A DNA stretch of 64,000 nt, from positions 1 through 64,000 of the forward strand of contig JAPLDH010000021.1 of assembly GCA_026391355.1 (NCBI GenBank). The letters are read 5' to 3'. The position numbers and the translations under genes were made by a program. Origin of the DNA: Bacteroidota bacterium. Its GTDB lineage: Bacteria; Bacteroidota; Bacteroidia; Bacteroidales; FEN-979. The notes under the pieces are model-generated. The model had not been told where the DNA came from and ran no database searches. It saw only the letters and a program-made list of their open reading frames with translations. Shown one piece after another: positions 42,226 to 51,983 of the stretch; positions within the stretch are counted from its first letter, which is position 1; each line of letters opens with the position of its first letter.

Positions 42226-42957
42226 TTACCATTTCCTGCTCTCAAGTGTAAGCTTCGTAAGCATTATAAAAAACGCTGATATGCTGATAAAATAGATAAT
42301 ATCACGTGTATCGATAACTCCCCTGCTGATGGAAGAGTAATGAGCATTGATCCCGAAGGATTGTATCACCAGTCCGATGCTGCCTGATAATATAAAGGTA
42401 TAGAACAGTTCAAATCCCATATAGAATGTGGCGCTCAGGAAGACGGCAATGATAAATGATATGATCTGGTTATCGGTAACCGAGGATGAAAATATCCCGA
42501 CCGCCACGAAGGCCGCAGCCAGGAAAACGAGGCCAATGTATGATCCCCACATACTGCCGGTATCCAGGTTGCCATGAGGTAATCCCAAACGGTAAACCGA
42601 GAAAAAATAAACCAGTGTTGGCAATAAGGAGAAGATAACCAGTACCAGTCCTGCAAAATATTTGGCAAGGATCACCTGCAGGTCGGTCAGTGGCTGGGTC
42701 ATCAGCAGTTCAATGGTTCCGCTCTTCTTCTCATCTGCGAATGACCGCATTGTAATGGCAGGTATAAGGAATAGGAAAACAAAGGGCGCTATGATAAACA
42801 GCCCGTCCATGCTGGCATATCCGAAATCAAGGATGTTGGAATCCAGCGGCAGTACCCATAAAAACAAACCTGTGATAACCAGAAAGACGATCATGACAAT
42901 GTACCCGATCAGGGAATTCAGAAAGCCATTGATCTCCTTCAGAAAGAGTGTAAACAT
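42226..42957 (-). CDS. gldF: GldF-like ABC transporter permease
   Basis: From the ATG at 42957 (MFTLFLKEINGFLNSLIGYI; the upstream alternative is TTG), 243 residues with six hydrophobic helices. The motif ITMRSFADEKKSGTIELLMT with QPLTDLQVILAKY is characteristic of ABC-2 type permeases of the GldF/NosY kind. It is the first gene of the set; the ATP-binding GldA partner is not in this window and would be encoded elsewhere. The substrate is unknown. Confidence 0.87.
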   Translation of the reverse strand: MFTLFLKEINGFLNSLIGYIVMIVFLVITGLFLWVLPLDSNILDFGYASMDGLFIIAPFVFLFLIPAITMRSFADEKKSGTIELLMTQPLTDLQVILAKYFAGLVLVIFSLLPTLVYFFSVYRLGLPHGNLDTGSMWGSYIGLVFLAAAFVAVGIFSSSVTDNQIISFIIAVFLSATFYMGFELFYTFILSGSIGLVIQSFGINAHYSSISRGVIDTRDIIYFISISAFFIMLTKLTLESRKW

Positions 42958-43162
42958 ATTCAACCGTCGATTTAGGCTGCAAAATTAGTATTTTTCAAAA
43001 ACGTTCCGGGAAAAAGAATATTGCAGGACTCAATCCGAAGACCAGATTGACTTCCAGTCTGAATAAACTGAAAGCGACAATTTTGAGTTTAATAAACGGA
43101 AGGTCAATTATGCAAAAAAATTCATCCTGCCGTTTTTCTTCGTTTGAAGAATAGATTAAAAA

Positions 43163-43888
43163 TTATTTTTTAACCCAACCATTATTTTTATATATCCATT
43201 CAATATTATTAAGCTGGATTTCCATGCCATCGTTATAAACTACCTTTATCTCATTAACATCTTCTTTTTTAGTGTCTTGTAATATCTTACCATTATGTAA
43301 AAAATTTATATCATAATCAGCATTTTTAATTTCAATTTTCGGAAAATTTCCCCTGCTTTCGAATAAGGCATCCATTACATCAAACCAGGTTTTATCCGGG
43401 TATGATGAGAATGAAATTATATTTTCTTTTTGACCTGATAAGACACCATGGGGTAAAACATACTCATCTTTAGGAACACCCATTCCATATTTCTTAATTG
43501 TTGAAAAAAGTGTATCCTGAGCGTATTTACTCATTTTCTCATCATAAGAAAAAGGACAAGATGAAAATTTATATTGCATGAATGTGATCAGGATAATATA
43601 ATCATCTATGGTTGTTTGAAGGTACTTTTGTTCCCTGGTGTCTTGCTTTTCAACCTTCACAAGACTTTTATTTATCCAACCTGATAATTTATCTGTTATT
43701 TCTATTTTATACCAATCATTTGAAAAACCAAGTTGTTTAACCTTCATTCCAATTGTCACTTTACCAATAATTCCATTATTTGTACCTGGACCAGAACGTA
43801 AATTGCCGTTTCCGATAATGTCAAGTGTTTGTGCATTCAAAATATTGCCCAAAAAGACAATGATAAATAATAATACTAACTTTTTCAT
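43163..43888 (-). CDS. Exported bacterial SH3-domain protein
   Basis: A 241-residue protein with signal peptide MKKLVLLFIIVFLGNILNAQ, then a bacterial SH3 domain (NGNLRSGPGTNNGIIGKV, WYKIEITDKLSGWINKSLV; residues about 20-78), which usually binds cell-wall peptides. The remaining 160 residues (CPFSYDEKMSKYAQDTLFST onward) are not recognised. It stands alone with 200-220 bp on each side and is much more AT-rich than gldF and gldG, so it may have been acquired. No partner gene. Confidence 0.75.
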   Translation of the reverse strand: MKKLVLLFIIVFLGNILNAQTLDIIGNGNLRSGPGTNNGIIGKVTIGMKVKQLGFSNDWYKIEITDKLSGWINKSLVKVEKQDTREQKYLQTTIDDYIILITFMQYKFSSCPFSYDEKMSKYAQDTLFSTIKKYGMGVPKDEYVLPHGVLSGQKENIISFSSYPDKTWFDVMDALFESRGNFPKIEIKNADYDINFLHNGKILQDTKKEDVNEIKVVYNDGMEIQLNNIEWIYKNNGWVKK

Positions 43889-44108
43889 GGTTTTGAATTT
43901 TATGGATTGATAAATTTAAGTTTGTATTTTCACAAGAAAAATGCCTTTAGTCATCAGGCTCACATCTAACTCAAGCATATTTTGATTCCTGAACTTATTT
44001 AGCATTAGCTGTTCAATATCCTTAAAGTTAAGTAAAAGTATAACAAAATTTTGATTTCGAAAGAAATAAAGGAAAACCGCTGACACGGTTTTTTCTTATA
44101 TTTGCAAT

Positions 44109-44429
44109 ATGAACAAAAAGGAGAAAAATATCACGCAAATGATCAAGGCAAGGATTAAACATAAGAATCCTTTTGCTGATATAATTCTTTTTGGTTCGCA
44201 TGCCCGTGGTCAATCTCATAAAGATTCAGATTGGGATATTTTAATACTCCTTAATCAGCCCAATGTTAATCGATTAATTGAAAAGGAATATGCGGATGAA
44301 CTCTTTGAGCTCGAACTTGAAATTGGAGAATCTATTTCAACATTTGTTTTTTCAAAAAATGATTGGGAGCAAAAACATGAGATTACACCTCTTTATCAAA
44401 ATATTAAAAGAGAAGGGATATATTTATAA
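44109..44429 (+). CDS. MNT-type nucleotidyltransferase (antitoxin)
   Basis: A 106-residue minimal nucleotidyltransferase: FGSHARGQSHKDSDWDILIL (GS at 29-30, metal-binding D41 and D43). Proteins of this family act as antitoxins by adding AMP to a tyrosine of the partner HEPN ribonuclease. The partner gene follows directly (TAATG overlap) but is broken, so this may be a lone survivor. AT-rich relative to neighbours. Confidence 0.85.
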   Translation: MNKKEKNITQMIKARIKHKNPFADIILFGSHARGQSHKDSDWDILILLNQPNVNRLIEKEYADELFELELEIGESISTFVFSKNDWEQKHEITPLYQNIKREGIYL

Positions 44430-44722
44430 TGTCAAACTCAAAACAAGATTATATTAATTATCGGGTTTTAAAATCGTCAGAGATTTTTGAAGATGTGAAA
44501 TAAAATTTACACTCACAATGGTGCAAAAACTCAGTTTAATCTTCATTTCATTAAAACAGGTAAGATCGATATAAAATACGGGAAATTGTATTCAACTCTT
44601 TTATTATGGAGACAAGAAAGTGATTATACGGATTTTCTCGATTTTGATAGTGAAACAGTGGTTCCGGTAATCGAGCAGGTTTTGGAAATGAACACTTTAC
44701 TTTCCGAATTGATACTAAAATA
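44429..44722 (+). pseudogene. HEPN toxin gene with internal deletion
   Basis: The ATG overlaps the MNT stop (TAATG). The reading begins MSNSKQDYINYRVLKSSEIF and stops after EDVK. From about 44508 another frame resumes with HNGAKTQFNLHFIKTGKI, continuing through LLLWRQESDYTDF to a stop at 44722. These are the two ends of a HEPN domain protein. The middle, roughly 40-50 residues that hold the RxxxxxH catalytic region, is missing and the two parts are out of frame. So the toxin is dead. Confidence 0.78.
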
Positions 44723-44896
44723 AAATACCTCACCATAGAATACCTGAAAGCGACCTTCAGCTTCAAGGAGCGGGAATTGTATATTCCAGTCATCATTGCA
44801 TTCTGTGTTAAAATATTCAAAGGAATATGAATTTCTTGTTCATTTCTTTCTATTTTTGAAAAAATTTGATCTTTTATCACCAGGTACTGAAATAAC

Positions 44897-46933
44897 ATGA
44901 AACAGTTTTTATCGAAATACGCGATAATTCTCATTCTCCTTGCCCTCGGGTTTTTTTTCCAATGGAGATACATCAATGAATTTCCGTCGCACATTCATGC
45001 CTGGGCTCAGGCCGACCGGTATGCCCTTGCGATCGGTTTCAATAAGAATGGCTTCGATTTCTTCCACCCGCAGACCTATGTGCTTAACCACCAGTTTCCC
45101 GGAAAATCAAAGATTGCGAATCATTCCGTAGTCACTGCGGTTGACTTCCCGATCCATGATTATGTTGCAGGTATGCTGATGAACCTGTTCGGCACCACGG
45201 CTCCCTGGTGTTTCCGGTTATATGTGCTGCTTTATAGCCTGGTCGGACTCTTCTTCCTTTATAAAACGAGCGAGCTCCTGATGAATGACCCGGTGAAGTC
45301 GGTCATTGTCGTGATATTTGCCGCTTCCACGCGGCTGTTTGCCTATTACCAGGCGGGGTTCCTGCCCAGTATGCCCTCACTGGCCAATGGCTTCATTGCT
45401 ATCTATTTTTATTCTTCCTATCTCAAATCGAAAAACCTTTCATCATTCATCTGGAGTATTTTCTTCCTGACACTTGCAACGCTGAGCCGGTTGCCATTTG
45501 CATTCCTCCTGATGGCTATATTGGTTTTCGAAGGATTTATGGCGATCCGGGAAAAAAAATTCAATGTCTGGAAATGGGTTGCGATCATCGTCTCATTTCT
45601 TGCCATTGGCTGTTACTTCATCTATAATAATCACTTACGGAATGTTTTTGGTTCGATATTTCTCAACTATGCCTTACCGCCTAAAAACGTCAGCGAGTTT
45701 ATGGTCCTGCTTAAACTGGTATTGAAGAAATGGATCTATACCTATTTCACCAAGATACATTACCTGGTATTCGTCATCCTGATGGCGGGTACAATCGTTG
45801 CCCTCATTTTCAAAAAAGGTATAATGAAACCCCTTTACCGGCAACTCCTTGTCTTCCTCCTGCTCGTGACCTTGGGCTATGTGGTTTATTCATTCCTGAT
45901 GATCCAGCAATTCCCGGCACATGATTATTATTTTCTCGATACATTCTATCTTCCGGCCATCCTCTTCCTGTTGATCCTCCTTGCGGTTCTTTCAGAGGTT
46001 CACAAAACGGTCAAGATCGCCACAACGATCCTGCTTTTCCTGGCCTGTTTCATGACCATTCCCAGGACGCTGAAATCACAGGTTGAGAGAAGGGAAACCG
46101 GTTACTGGGATCACACACAGGTAACCATCGGGAATTTTACTGATTCAAAGGCCTTCCTGGCCTCACAAAGGGTTTCGGATACATCGAAGATCCTCGTCAT
46201 CGATGCATACACCCCCAATATCCCGTTCATCCTGATGGATAAGATCGGGTATGCTATACTCAACACCAGCACAAAGGATATTGAGGAATCACTCAAACTG
46301 CCTGCTGATTACGCGGTGATCCAGAATTCATTTCTCCTTTCGGAAGTATACCCCAATTATCCTGAACTGATCAACCGTCTCGACAGGGTCGCCACGAATG
46401 GAAAGATAACTCTTTACCGGATCTTAAAAGAACCAACACAGACCGATCTTTATACATTCCTTGGACTGGCAGGAAAAACACCGCTCCTCGTACAAAAATG
46501 TGCTTTCGAACAGGCCGACACACTTATGAAAACTACCTGGCAGAAGATCAGACTGACAAGCGATCTTCATTATTCAGGCACAACCTGCGGATATGTTGAT
46601 AACCCGCAGGAATTCGGAGTCACCTATAAACTGATCAATTCACCCCTCCTGCTCGATTCCACGCGACTGATCCTTTTCAAGGGATTCTTCCTGAGAACCA
46701 AACCCCTGAAGGAATGTTCCATTGTTGCATCCATCACATCAGGAGGAAAAAATCTTTATTATAACTCTTATTCTCTTTCCGATCTCTTGAAGGAGCAAAA
46801 CAAATGGGAAGAGGTGAATCTCTTTTTCCAGGTTCCGGGAATAAAAGAGAAAAACTACAAACTGGAGATCTATGTATGGAATAAAAGCCTGAACCTGGTC
46901 TATTATGATGACGCGGAGGTCAGATACTATTAG
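44897..46933 (+). CDS. GT-C type membrane glycosyltransferase-like protein
   Basis: A 678-residue protein. The first 400 residues contain about ten membrane helices. After helix 1 is the luminal segment SHIHAWAQADRYALAIGF with an Asp where GT-C enzymes of the PMT/ArnT/GT39 kind carry their catalytic acid; AVDFPIHDYVAGML follows as a second acidic loop. The C-terminal 250 residues are periplasmic, ending in a beta-rich region. GT-C enzymes use polyprenyl-phosphate sugars on the outer face of the inner membrane, for glycan or protein decoration. It is 7 kb from the polysaccharide locus and stands alone, so its target is not evident. The family call rests on topology and acidic loops only. Confidence 0.7.
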   Translation: MKQFLSKYAIILILLALGFFFQWRYINEFPSHIHAWAQADRYALAIGFNKNGFDFFHPQTYVLNHQFPGKSKIANHSVVTAVDFPIHDYVAGMLMNLFGTTAPWCFRLYVLLYSLVGLFFLYKTSELLMNDPVKSVIVVIFAASTRLFAYYQAGFLPSMPSLANGFIAIYFYSSYLKSKNLSSFIWSIFFLTLATLSRLPFAFLLMAILVFEGFMAIREKKFNVWKWVAIIVSFLAIGCYFIYNNHLRNVFGSIFLNYALPPKNVSEFMVLLKLVLKKWIYTYFTKIHYLVFVILMAGTIVALIFKKGIMKPLYRQLLVFLLLVTLGYVVYSFLMIQQFPAHDYYFLDTFYLPAILFLLILLAVLSEVHKTVKIATTILLFLACFMTIPRTLKSQVERRETGYWDHTQVTIGNFTDSKAFLASQRVSDTSKILVIDAYTPNIPFILMDKIGYAILNTSTKDIEESLKLPADYAVIQNSFLLSEVYPNYPELINRLDRVATNGKITLYRILKEPTQTDLYTFLGLAGKTPLLVQKCAFEQADTLMKTTWQKIRLTSDLHYSGTTCGYVDNPQEFGVTYKLINSPLLLDSTRLILFKGFFLRTKPLKECSIVASITSGGKNLYYNSYSLSDLLKEQNKWEEVNLFFQVPGIKEKNYKLEIYVWNKSLNLVYYDDAEVRYY

Positions 46934-46937
46934 TACC

Positions 46938-47020
46938 GGTCACTTCGACTCCGCTCAGTGACCTATAATTTGCCCTCAGTGACCGACAGCATCGGTCGTT
47001 TAGCGCAGTCGAAGCGACCG
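46938..47020. repeat. Inverted repeat between convergent genes
   Basis: Arms at 46938-46956 (GGTCACTTCGACTCCGCTC) and 47001-47019 are imperfect reverse complements, each containing a smaller hairpin (GGTCAC...GTGACC; CGGTCG...CGACCG). It may serve as a two-way terminator and is of the scattered TTCGACT-type repeat often seen in Bacteroidota. Confidence 0.7.
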
Positions 47021-47024
47021 TTGC

Positions 47025-47645
47025 TTAATTAAGAAAGAACTTTACTCCCAGTCCGAATGCGGCAGGGTTAAGATGGAAGGTTAACCCAGTGATGGTCGTT
47101 TTTGTTCCATTTTCAGGTTTCTGGGTCTCTGTTGAAAAGCCAATGTTTCCAAAGGTTGCCTCAATCAGCGCCCGTTTGGAAAGGATGAACGACAACCCCG
47201 GGGTGATCCCTGCATGTGCTTCGAAAGATTTTTCGCTTTGATTATAAGTATCCGTACTGTATTTTATCTTCCCGAAATTCACACCAGCCTGTGCTTGTCC
47301 GAAGAATGTCAGGTGTTCTCCCAATACGAAATACCTTCTGACAAAAGGTTGAAACAAGAGCATAGAGCTAGTATATTTCTCAACATTCACATACAAACCA
47401 GTAGGGTACTCCCTCATGGATGACTGATAACCAACCTCCAGGCCGACAGAGAAGTTGTTCGTAATGAAGAATTCGCCCGAAGGAAGGATTTCAAAAGAGG
47501 AGGATTTTAGTGTAATAGTACTTTTGGTGGTCTCATAGCTCATACCAATTACACCACCCAGTGCAATTTTACCTTTGGAATATTGAGCATAGTTGACGGT
47601 GTTCATGCCTGCAAGGCAAACGATAATGAGGAGGATTTTTCTCAT
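47025..47645 (-). CDS. Outer-membrane beta-barrel protein
   Basis: A 206-residue protein with a signal peptide (MRKILLIIVCLAGMNTVNYA) and a barrel of about eight strands: GKIALGGVIGMSYE, SFEILPSGEFFITNNFSVGL, LLFQPFVRRYFVLGEHLTFF, AQAGVNFGKIKY, GITPGLSFILSKRALIEATF and the closing AAFGLGVKFFLN ending in an aromatic-rich strand. It resembles small OmpA/OmpW-like barrels with no fused domain. Alone in its unit. Function (structural or channel) unknown. Confidence 0.8.
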   Translation of the reverse strand: MRKILLIIVCLAGMNTVNYAQYSKGKIALGGVIGMSYETTKSTITLKSSSFEILPSGEFFITNNFSVGLEVGYQSSMREYPTGLYVNVEKYTSSMLLFQPFVRRYFVLGEHLTFFGQAQAGVNFGKIKYSTDTYNQSEKSFEAHAGITPGLSFILSKRALIEATFGNIGFSTETQKPENGTKTTITGLTFHLNPAAFGLGVKFFLN

Positions 47646-47770
47646 GATTTGTGGATTTAGGTTATTTTTCTGTTATAAGATTAACTAAGATGTATGATAT
47701 TTTATTTTACTCTATATGTGTTTTATTAATAATTTCACACATTTGATTTAATTTTGAAAATTATTTTCCC

Positions 47771-47806
47771 TTAATGACCTTAATGACCTTAATGACCTTA
47801 ATGACC
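47771..47806. repeat. 9-bp tandem repeat TTAATGACC x4
   Basis: Four perfect copies of TTAATGACC, a 9-base cousin of the YAATGAC heptamers found at 10456, 12075 and 13705. It lies just after the typA stop. Confidence 0.85.
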
Positions 47807-47828
47807 TTATATACGCTAAGAAGACCTG

Positions 47829-49628
47829 CTATTTTTTACTCCGTTTCCGCTCAATCTCGTCGAGGATAATTTTCCGCAACCTGATAAATTTCGGTGTTAC
47901 TTCCACATATTCATCGTCCTGTATATATTCCATGGCTTCTTCGAGGGAGAATTTGATGGCAGGGATGATCATTGCCTTATCATCACTACCGGATGCACGG
48001 ACATTTGTAAGCTTTTTGGTCTTTGTGAGATTGATGACAATATCATTGCCCCGTGTATTTTCCCCGATTACCTGACCTGCATAGATCGCATCGTTCGGTT
48101 CCACAAAAAACCTCCCCCTGTCCTGCAGTTTATCGATGGAATAGGTGATCGCCAGCCCTGTTTCCATAGCAATCAGTGACCCGTTATTCCTTTGCGGCAA
48201 CTCATGTTTCCAGGGTTCATACCCTTTAAAGCGATGACCAATTACCGCTTCCCCTTCACTTGCAGTGAGGATGGGATTCCTTACCCCAATGAGTCCCCTT
48301 GCGGGTATGCTGAATTCAAGGATGATACGATCCCTTTTGGTTTCAATATGGGTTATCTCTCCTTTCCTTTTGGTCACGATCTCGATGACCTTCCCGGAGA
48401 ATGCCTCGGGTACCTGGATCCTGAGCAATTCCACCGGTTCATTCAATACCCCGTCGATCGTCTTGGTGATCACCTTCGGTTGTCCAAGTTGAAATTCATA
48501 ACCTTCGCGACGCATTGTTTCAACGAGGATGGCAAGGTGCAGAATACCCCGGCCCGAAACCATGAATTTATCCGGTGATTCTGTTTCCGCAACTTTAAGG
48601 GCAAGGTTCTTTTCCGTCTCCCTTAAGAGCCGCTCGCGGATATGCCTGGATGTCACATAAGTGCCGTCCTTACCCGCAAACGGAGAATTGTTTATGGTAA
48701 ACACCATGCTCATGGTCGGCTCATCTACATTGATCCTGGCAAGAGCTTCGGGATTATCGGCATCGGCTATGGTATCCCCGATATCAAAATTCTCAGGACC
48801 CAGGACAGCACAGATCTCACCTGCTTCTACTTCCCATTTCACCTTTACTTTCCCAAGCCCTTCAAAAAGGTATAACTCCTTGATAATCGATTTTACAATG
48901 GTGCCGTCATTCTTAACAAGCGCTATCTGCATTCCGGCTTTTATGCTGCCCCGTGTGATCCTGCCGACAGCGATCCTGCCGACATACGACGAATAATCCA
49001 GTGAGCTTATCTGTAATTGCAATGTTCCCGGTGTGCGTTCCGGTGGCGGAATATGCTCCAGGATTGTATCCAGCAGAAAACTTACATCAGTGCCGGGTTC
49101 CTTCCAGTCTTCCGACATCCATCCCTGCTTGGAGGAGCCATAAACCGTGGGAAAATTCAATTGGTCTTCGGTGGCATCGAGCGCGAACATCAGCTCAAAT
49201 ACCGCTTCATGCACCTCATCGGGAGAACAGTTCGGCTTATCAACCTTATTGATCACCACAATGGGTTTCTTTCCAAGTTCGAGTGCTTTTTGAAGTACAA
49301 AGCGGGTTTGCGGCATCGGACCTTCAAAGGCATCGACAAGTAACAGCACTCCATCAGCCATATTCAGAACACGCTCTACCTCCCCGCCGAAATCAGAGTG
49401 ACCGGGGGTATCGATGATGTTTATCTTCACTCCTTTGTACATCACTGAAACATTCTTCGACAGGATCGTGATCCCCCGCTCTCTCTCAAGATCGGTGGAG
49501 TCGAGGATCAATTCACCCATGTTTTGATTCTTACGGAAAAGATTGACCTGGTTTAGTATCCGGTCAACCAGTGTCGTTTTACCATGATCCACGTGGGCAA
49601 TTATGGCTATATTCCTGATATCCTGCAT
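47829..49628 (-). CDS. typA: Ribosome-associated GTPase TypA/BipA
   Basis: A 599-residue translation-factor GTPase. G motifs: [12 protein letters not shown] (G1), ERERGITI (G2), [11 protein letters not shown] (G3), NKVDKP (G4). They are followed by EF-G-like domains and the BipA-specific C-terminal region ([31 protein letters not shown]). It helps 50S assembly and growth under cold or stress. Full length compared with the family (about 600). Single-gene unit, head-to-head with the helicase gene. Confidence 0.96.
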   Translation of the reverse strand: MQDIRNIAIIAHVDHGKTTLVDRILNQVNLFRKNQNMGELILDSTDLERERGITILSKNVSVMYKGVKINIIDTPGHSDFGGEVERVLNMADGVLLLVDAFEGPMPQTRFVLQKALELGKKPIVVINKVDKPNCSPDEVHEAVFELMFALDATEDQLNFPTVYGSSKQGWMSEDWKEPGTDVSFLLDTILEHIPPPERTPGTLQLQISSLDYSSYVGRIAVGRITRGSIKAGMQIALVKNDGTIVKSIIKELYLFEGLGKVKVKWEVEAGEICAVLGPENFDIGDTIADADNPEALARINVDEPTMSMVFTINNSPFAGKDGTYVTSRHIRERLLRETEKNLALKVAETESPDKFMVSGRGILHLAILVETMRREGYEFQLGQPKVITKTIDGVLNEPVELLRIQVPEAFSGKVIEIVTKRKGEITHIETKRDRIILEFSIPARGLIGVRNPILTASEGEAVIGHRFKGYEPWKHELPQRNNGSLIAMETGLAITYSIDKLQDRGRFFVEPNDAIYAGQVIGENTRGNDIVINLTKTKKLTNVRASGSDDKAMIIPAIKFSLEEAMEYIQDDEYVEVTPKFIRLRKIILDEIERKRSKK

Positions 49629-49725
49629 CTTGTACGAAATAAAATCCTGATTTTAAAATAGTTTGCAAAGGTAGGGGAAATAAAGATGCAAAATAATCTT
49701 ACTCATGTGATTGAGAAAATTGTTG

Positions 49726-49733
49726 TACTTTTG
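49726..49733 (+). promoter_or_regulatory. Candidate -7 box for the helicase gene
   Basis: TACTTTTG fits TAnnTTTG and lies 117 bp before the ATG. No clear TTTG -33 box is at the right spacing. The long leader that would result fits a cold-controlled helicase gene, but that is inference. Confidence 0.4.
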
Positions 49734-49850
49734 CCGGAATTATTATTAATCCGTGTTCCCGGTCAATTGATTTTATCCGATTTATTTCCCACCTTCAGTC
49801 ATCTTCACTCAAGGACGAGAATGTCCGCTAGCACATAAATACAATTTTAC

Positions 49851-51836
49851 ATGATTACATTTGAAGAATTAGGGGTTGCCCCGAATTATATCAAGGCAAT
49901 ACAGGAACTTGGCTTTGAAAACCCCATGCCGGTGCAGGAAAAGGTAATTCCCCTTTTGCTGGCTGAAGTGAAGGATATCATTGTCCTTGCACAGACCGGT
50001 ACCGGGAAGACCGCCGCTTATGGCCTTCCTATTATTCAGCAAACAGACCTTGAACAACGGCATCCTCAAACGCTGATCCTTTGCCCGACACGGGAGCTTT
50101 GTATCCAGATTGCCGGCGATCTTAACGATTTTGCAAAATACGAACCCGGTTTGAAGACCCTCCCGGTTTATGGAGGCAGCAGCATGGAAGTACAGATAAA
50201 TACGCTTAAAAGAGGGGTTCACATAGTGGTTGCCACGCCGGGCAGGCTTTGCGACCTGATCCGCAGGAAAGCCATTAAATTGAACATGATCACACGGGTT
50301 GTGCTTGATGAGGCCGACGAAATGCTGAACATGGGATTCCAGGAAAGCATCAACGACATCCTGGCCCAGGTACCGGATGGCAGGACCACTCTTCTCTTCT
50401 CAGCGACCATGCCAAATGAGGTAGCCGTTATCGCCAGGAAATACATGCATGACGCTACGGAGGTGACCATCGGCGACCGGAATACAGGGGCTGACAATAT
50501 CAAACACCAGTATTATTTCGTTCATGCTAGGGATAAATACCTTGCCCTTAAACGGATTGTAGACTATTACCCCGCCATTTACGGCATTGTTTTCTGCCGT
50601 ACCCGTATCGAAACCCAGGAAGTGGCTGATAAGCTGATCCATGACGGGTATAACGCAGAATCGCTTCACGGAGACCTCTCGCAGGTGCAACGCGATACCG
50701 TGATGAATAAATTCAGGATCCGCCATATAAAATTACTCGTTGCAACGGATGTTGCCGCCCGCGGACTCGATGTGGATGATCTCTCACACATCATCAACTA
50801 TAACCTTCCCGATGATCTGGATGCCTATACCCACCGAAGCGGCCGTACGGCAAGAGCCGGTAAGACAGGTACTTCCATCGTTCTGCTGAACATGAGGGAA
50901 AAACACTTTATTAAACAGATCGAACGGAAGATCAATAAAACATTTGTCGCCATGAAAGTTCCTTCAGGCCGCCAGATCTGTGAAAAACAACTCTTTAACC
51001 TTCTTGATAAAATGGAAAAAGTCGATATTGAACACCAGGATATCGATTCCTATCTACCCCAGATACTTCGGAAACTGGAGTACCTCGACAAGGAAGAGAT
51101 CATCAAACGCTTTGTTGCGCTTGAATTCAACCGTTTCCTTGAATATTACCGCAATGCACCTGAACTGAATATCCCTGAAGACAAGGAACCGAGGGATGGT
51201 GGAGACAGGCGTGGAAAACAAAGAGATACTGGTAATTACCTTGAAAGAAGAGGTAAATCAAGAGATTCAGGGGGTTACTCTGAAAGAAGGAGTAAACCGG
51301 GTGATTCCGGCGGTTACGCTGAAAGAAGAGGCAAACGCGATGAGGGTCGTGACAATGCAGAAAGGCGAAGTTATCGTAAAGAATCTGCTCCTGATTCCAG
51401 GGATTCAAGGGAATCCAGGGGTGGTTCACGCCCGGTAAAACAGGGATTCAGGAAAGGGGATCCTTCAGGTGACACCCGGCAGCAGGACACAGAATATACC
51501 CTCTTATCCATCAGTGAGGGTAAGGCAGATGGTATGAACCCCGGAAACCTTATTGAGCTTATCAACAGGAACACTCCCGGAAAAATGATCCCGATCGGCA
51601 GGATCGAAATGAAGAAAAATGCTACCATCTTTGAAGTACCGGTAAAAAACGCAGTTTTCCTGGTACGGGCTATGGATAATGTGAGCTTTCATGATCAGCC
51701 TGCTGACTTCGGTCCAAGCGGGAGTAGCCAGGATAAACCGAAATCGAAAAAAAAATCCTCCGGTGATTTCCCAAAAGCAAAAGAAAAACGTAAAAGAACC
51801 GATAACGGGAAAAGGGAGTTCAGGTTTTCGAAATAA
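49851..51836 (+). CDS. DEAD-box RNA helicase with DbpA-like tail
   Basis: A 661-residue helicase: Q motif (GFENPMPVQEKVIPLLL), AQTGTGKT (Walker A), PTRELCIQ, ATPGRL, LDEADEML (the DEAD box), FSATMP, VATDVAARGLDV and HRSGRTARAGKTG. Residues about 440-530 form a charged linker containing near-repeats of a (Y)xERRGKxRDSGG unit. The C-terminal 80 residues are a DbpA/CsdA RNA-binding domain (LLSISEGKADGMNPGNLIE ... IGRIEMKKNATIFEVP) ending in a Lys-rich tail. It probably remodels rRNA or mRNA, notably in the cold (DeaD/CsdA group). Single-gene unit. Confidence 0.92.
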   Translation: MITFEELGVAPNYIKAIQELGFENPMPVQEKVIPLLLAEVKDIIVLAQTGTGKTAAYGLPIIQQTDLEQRHPQTLILCPTRELCIQIAGDLNDFAKYEPGLKTLPVYGGSSMEVQINTLKRGVHIVVATPGRLCDLIRRKAIKLNMITRVVLDEADEMLNMGFQESINDILAQVPDGRTTLLFSATMPNEVAVIARKYMHDATEVTIGDRNTGADNIKHQYYFVHARDKYLALKRIVDYYPAIYGIVFCRTRIETQEVADKLIHDGYNAESLHGDLSQVQRDTVMNKFRIRHIKLLVATDVAARGLDVDDLSHIINYNLPDDLDAYTHRSGRTARAGKTGTSIVLLNMREKHFIKQIERKINKTFVAMKVPSGRQICEKQLFNLLDKMEKVDIEHQDIDSYLPQILRKLEYLDKEEIIKRFVALEFNRFLEYYRNAPELNIPEDKEPRDGGDRRGKQRDTGNYLERRGKSRDSGGYSERRSKPGDSGGYAERRGKRDEGRDNAERRSYRKESAPDSRDSRESRGGSRPVKQGFRKGDPSGDTRQQDTEYTLLSISEGKADGMNPGNLIELINRNTPGKMIPIGRIEMKKNATIFEVPVKNAVFLVRAMDNVSFHDQPADFGPSGSSQDKPKSKKKSSGDFPKAKEKRKRTDNGKREFRFSK

Positions 51837-51871
51837 ACTCACTCAAGGGGTTGACTGAAAAGTCTTTTTTC

Positions 51872-51944
51872 ACCGCGAAGGCGCTAAGGCGCTAAATTTC
51901 ATTATACTGATTTTGAATTATTTGCGTCTTGGCGTCTTGGCGGT
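51872..51944. repeat. Inverted repeat of CGCCAAGACGC type
   Basis: Left arm 51872-51895 (ACCGCGAAGGCGCTAAGGCG and so on) and right arm 51922-51944 are imperfect reverse complements over 23 bp, both flanked by runs of T. It lies between convergent genes and could end transcription both ways. Confidence 0.7.
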
Positions 51945-51983
51945 CAATCTTTTTTCATTTTTTTTGGTCGATCCCAAGAAATT

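Noticed and set aside
44551-44994. 147-codon frame crossing the HEPN remnant and the next start
   Set aside because: Overlaps the clear HEPN C-terminal reading on the opposite strand and the start of the membrane glycosyltransferase; composition is random-like.
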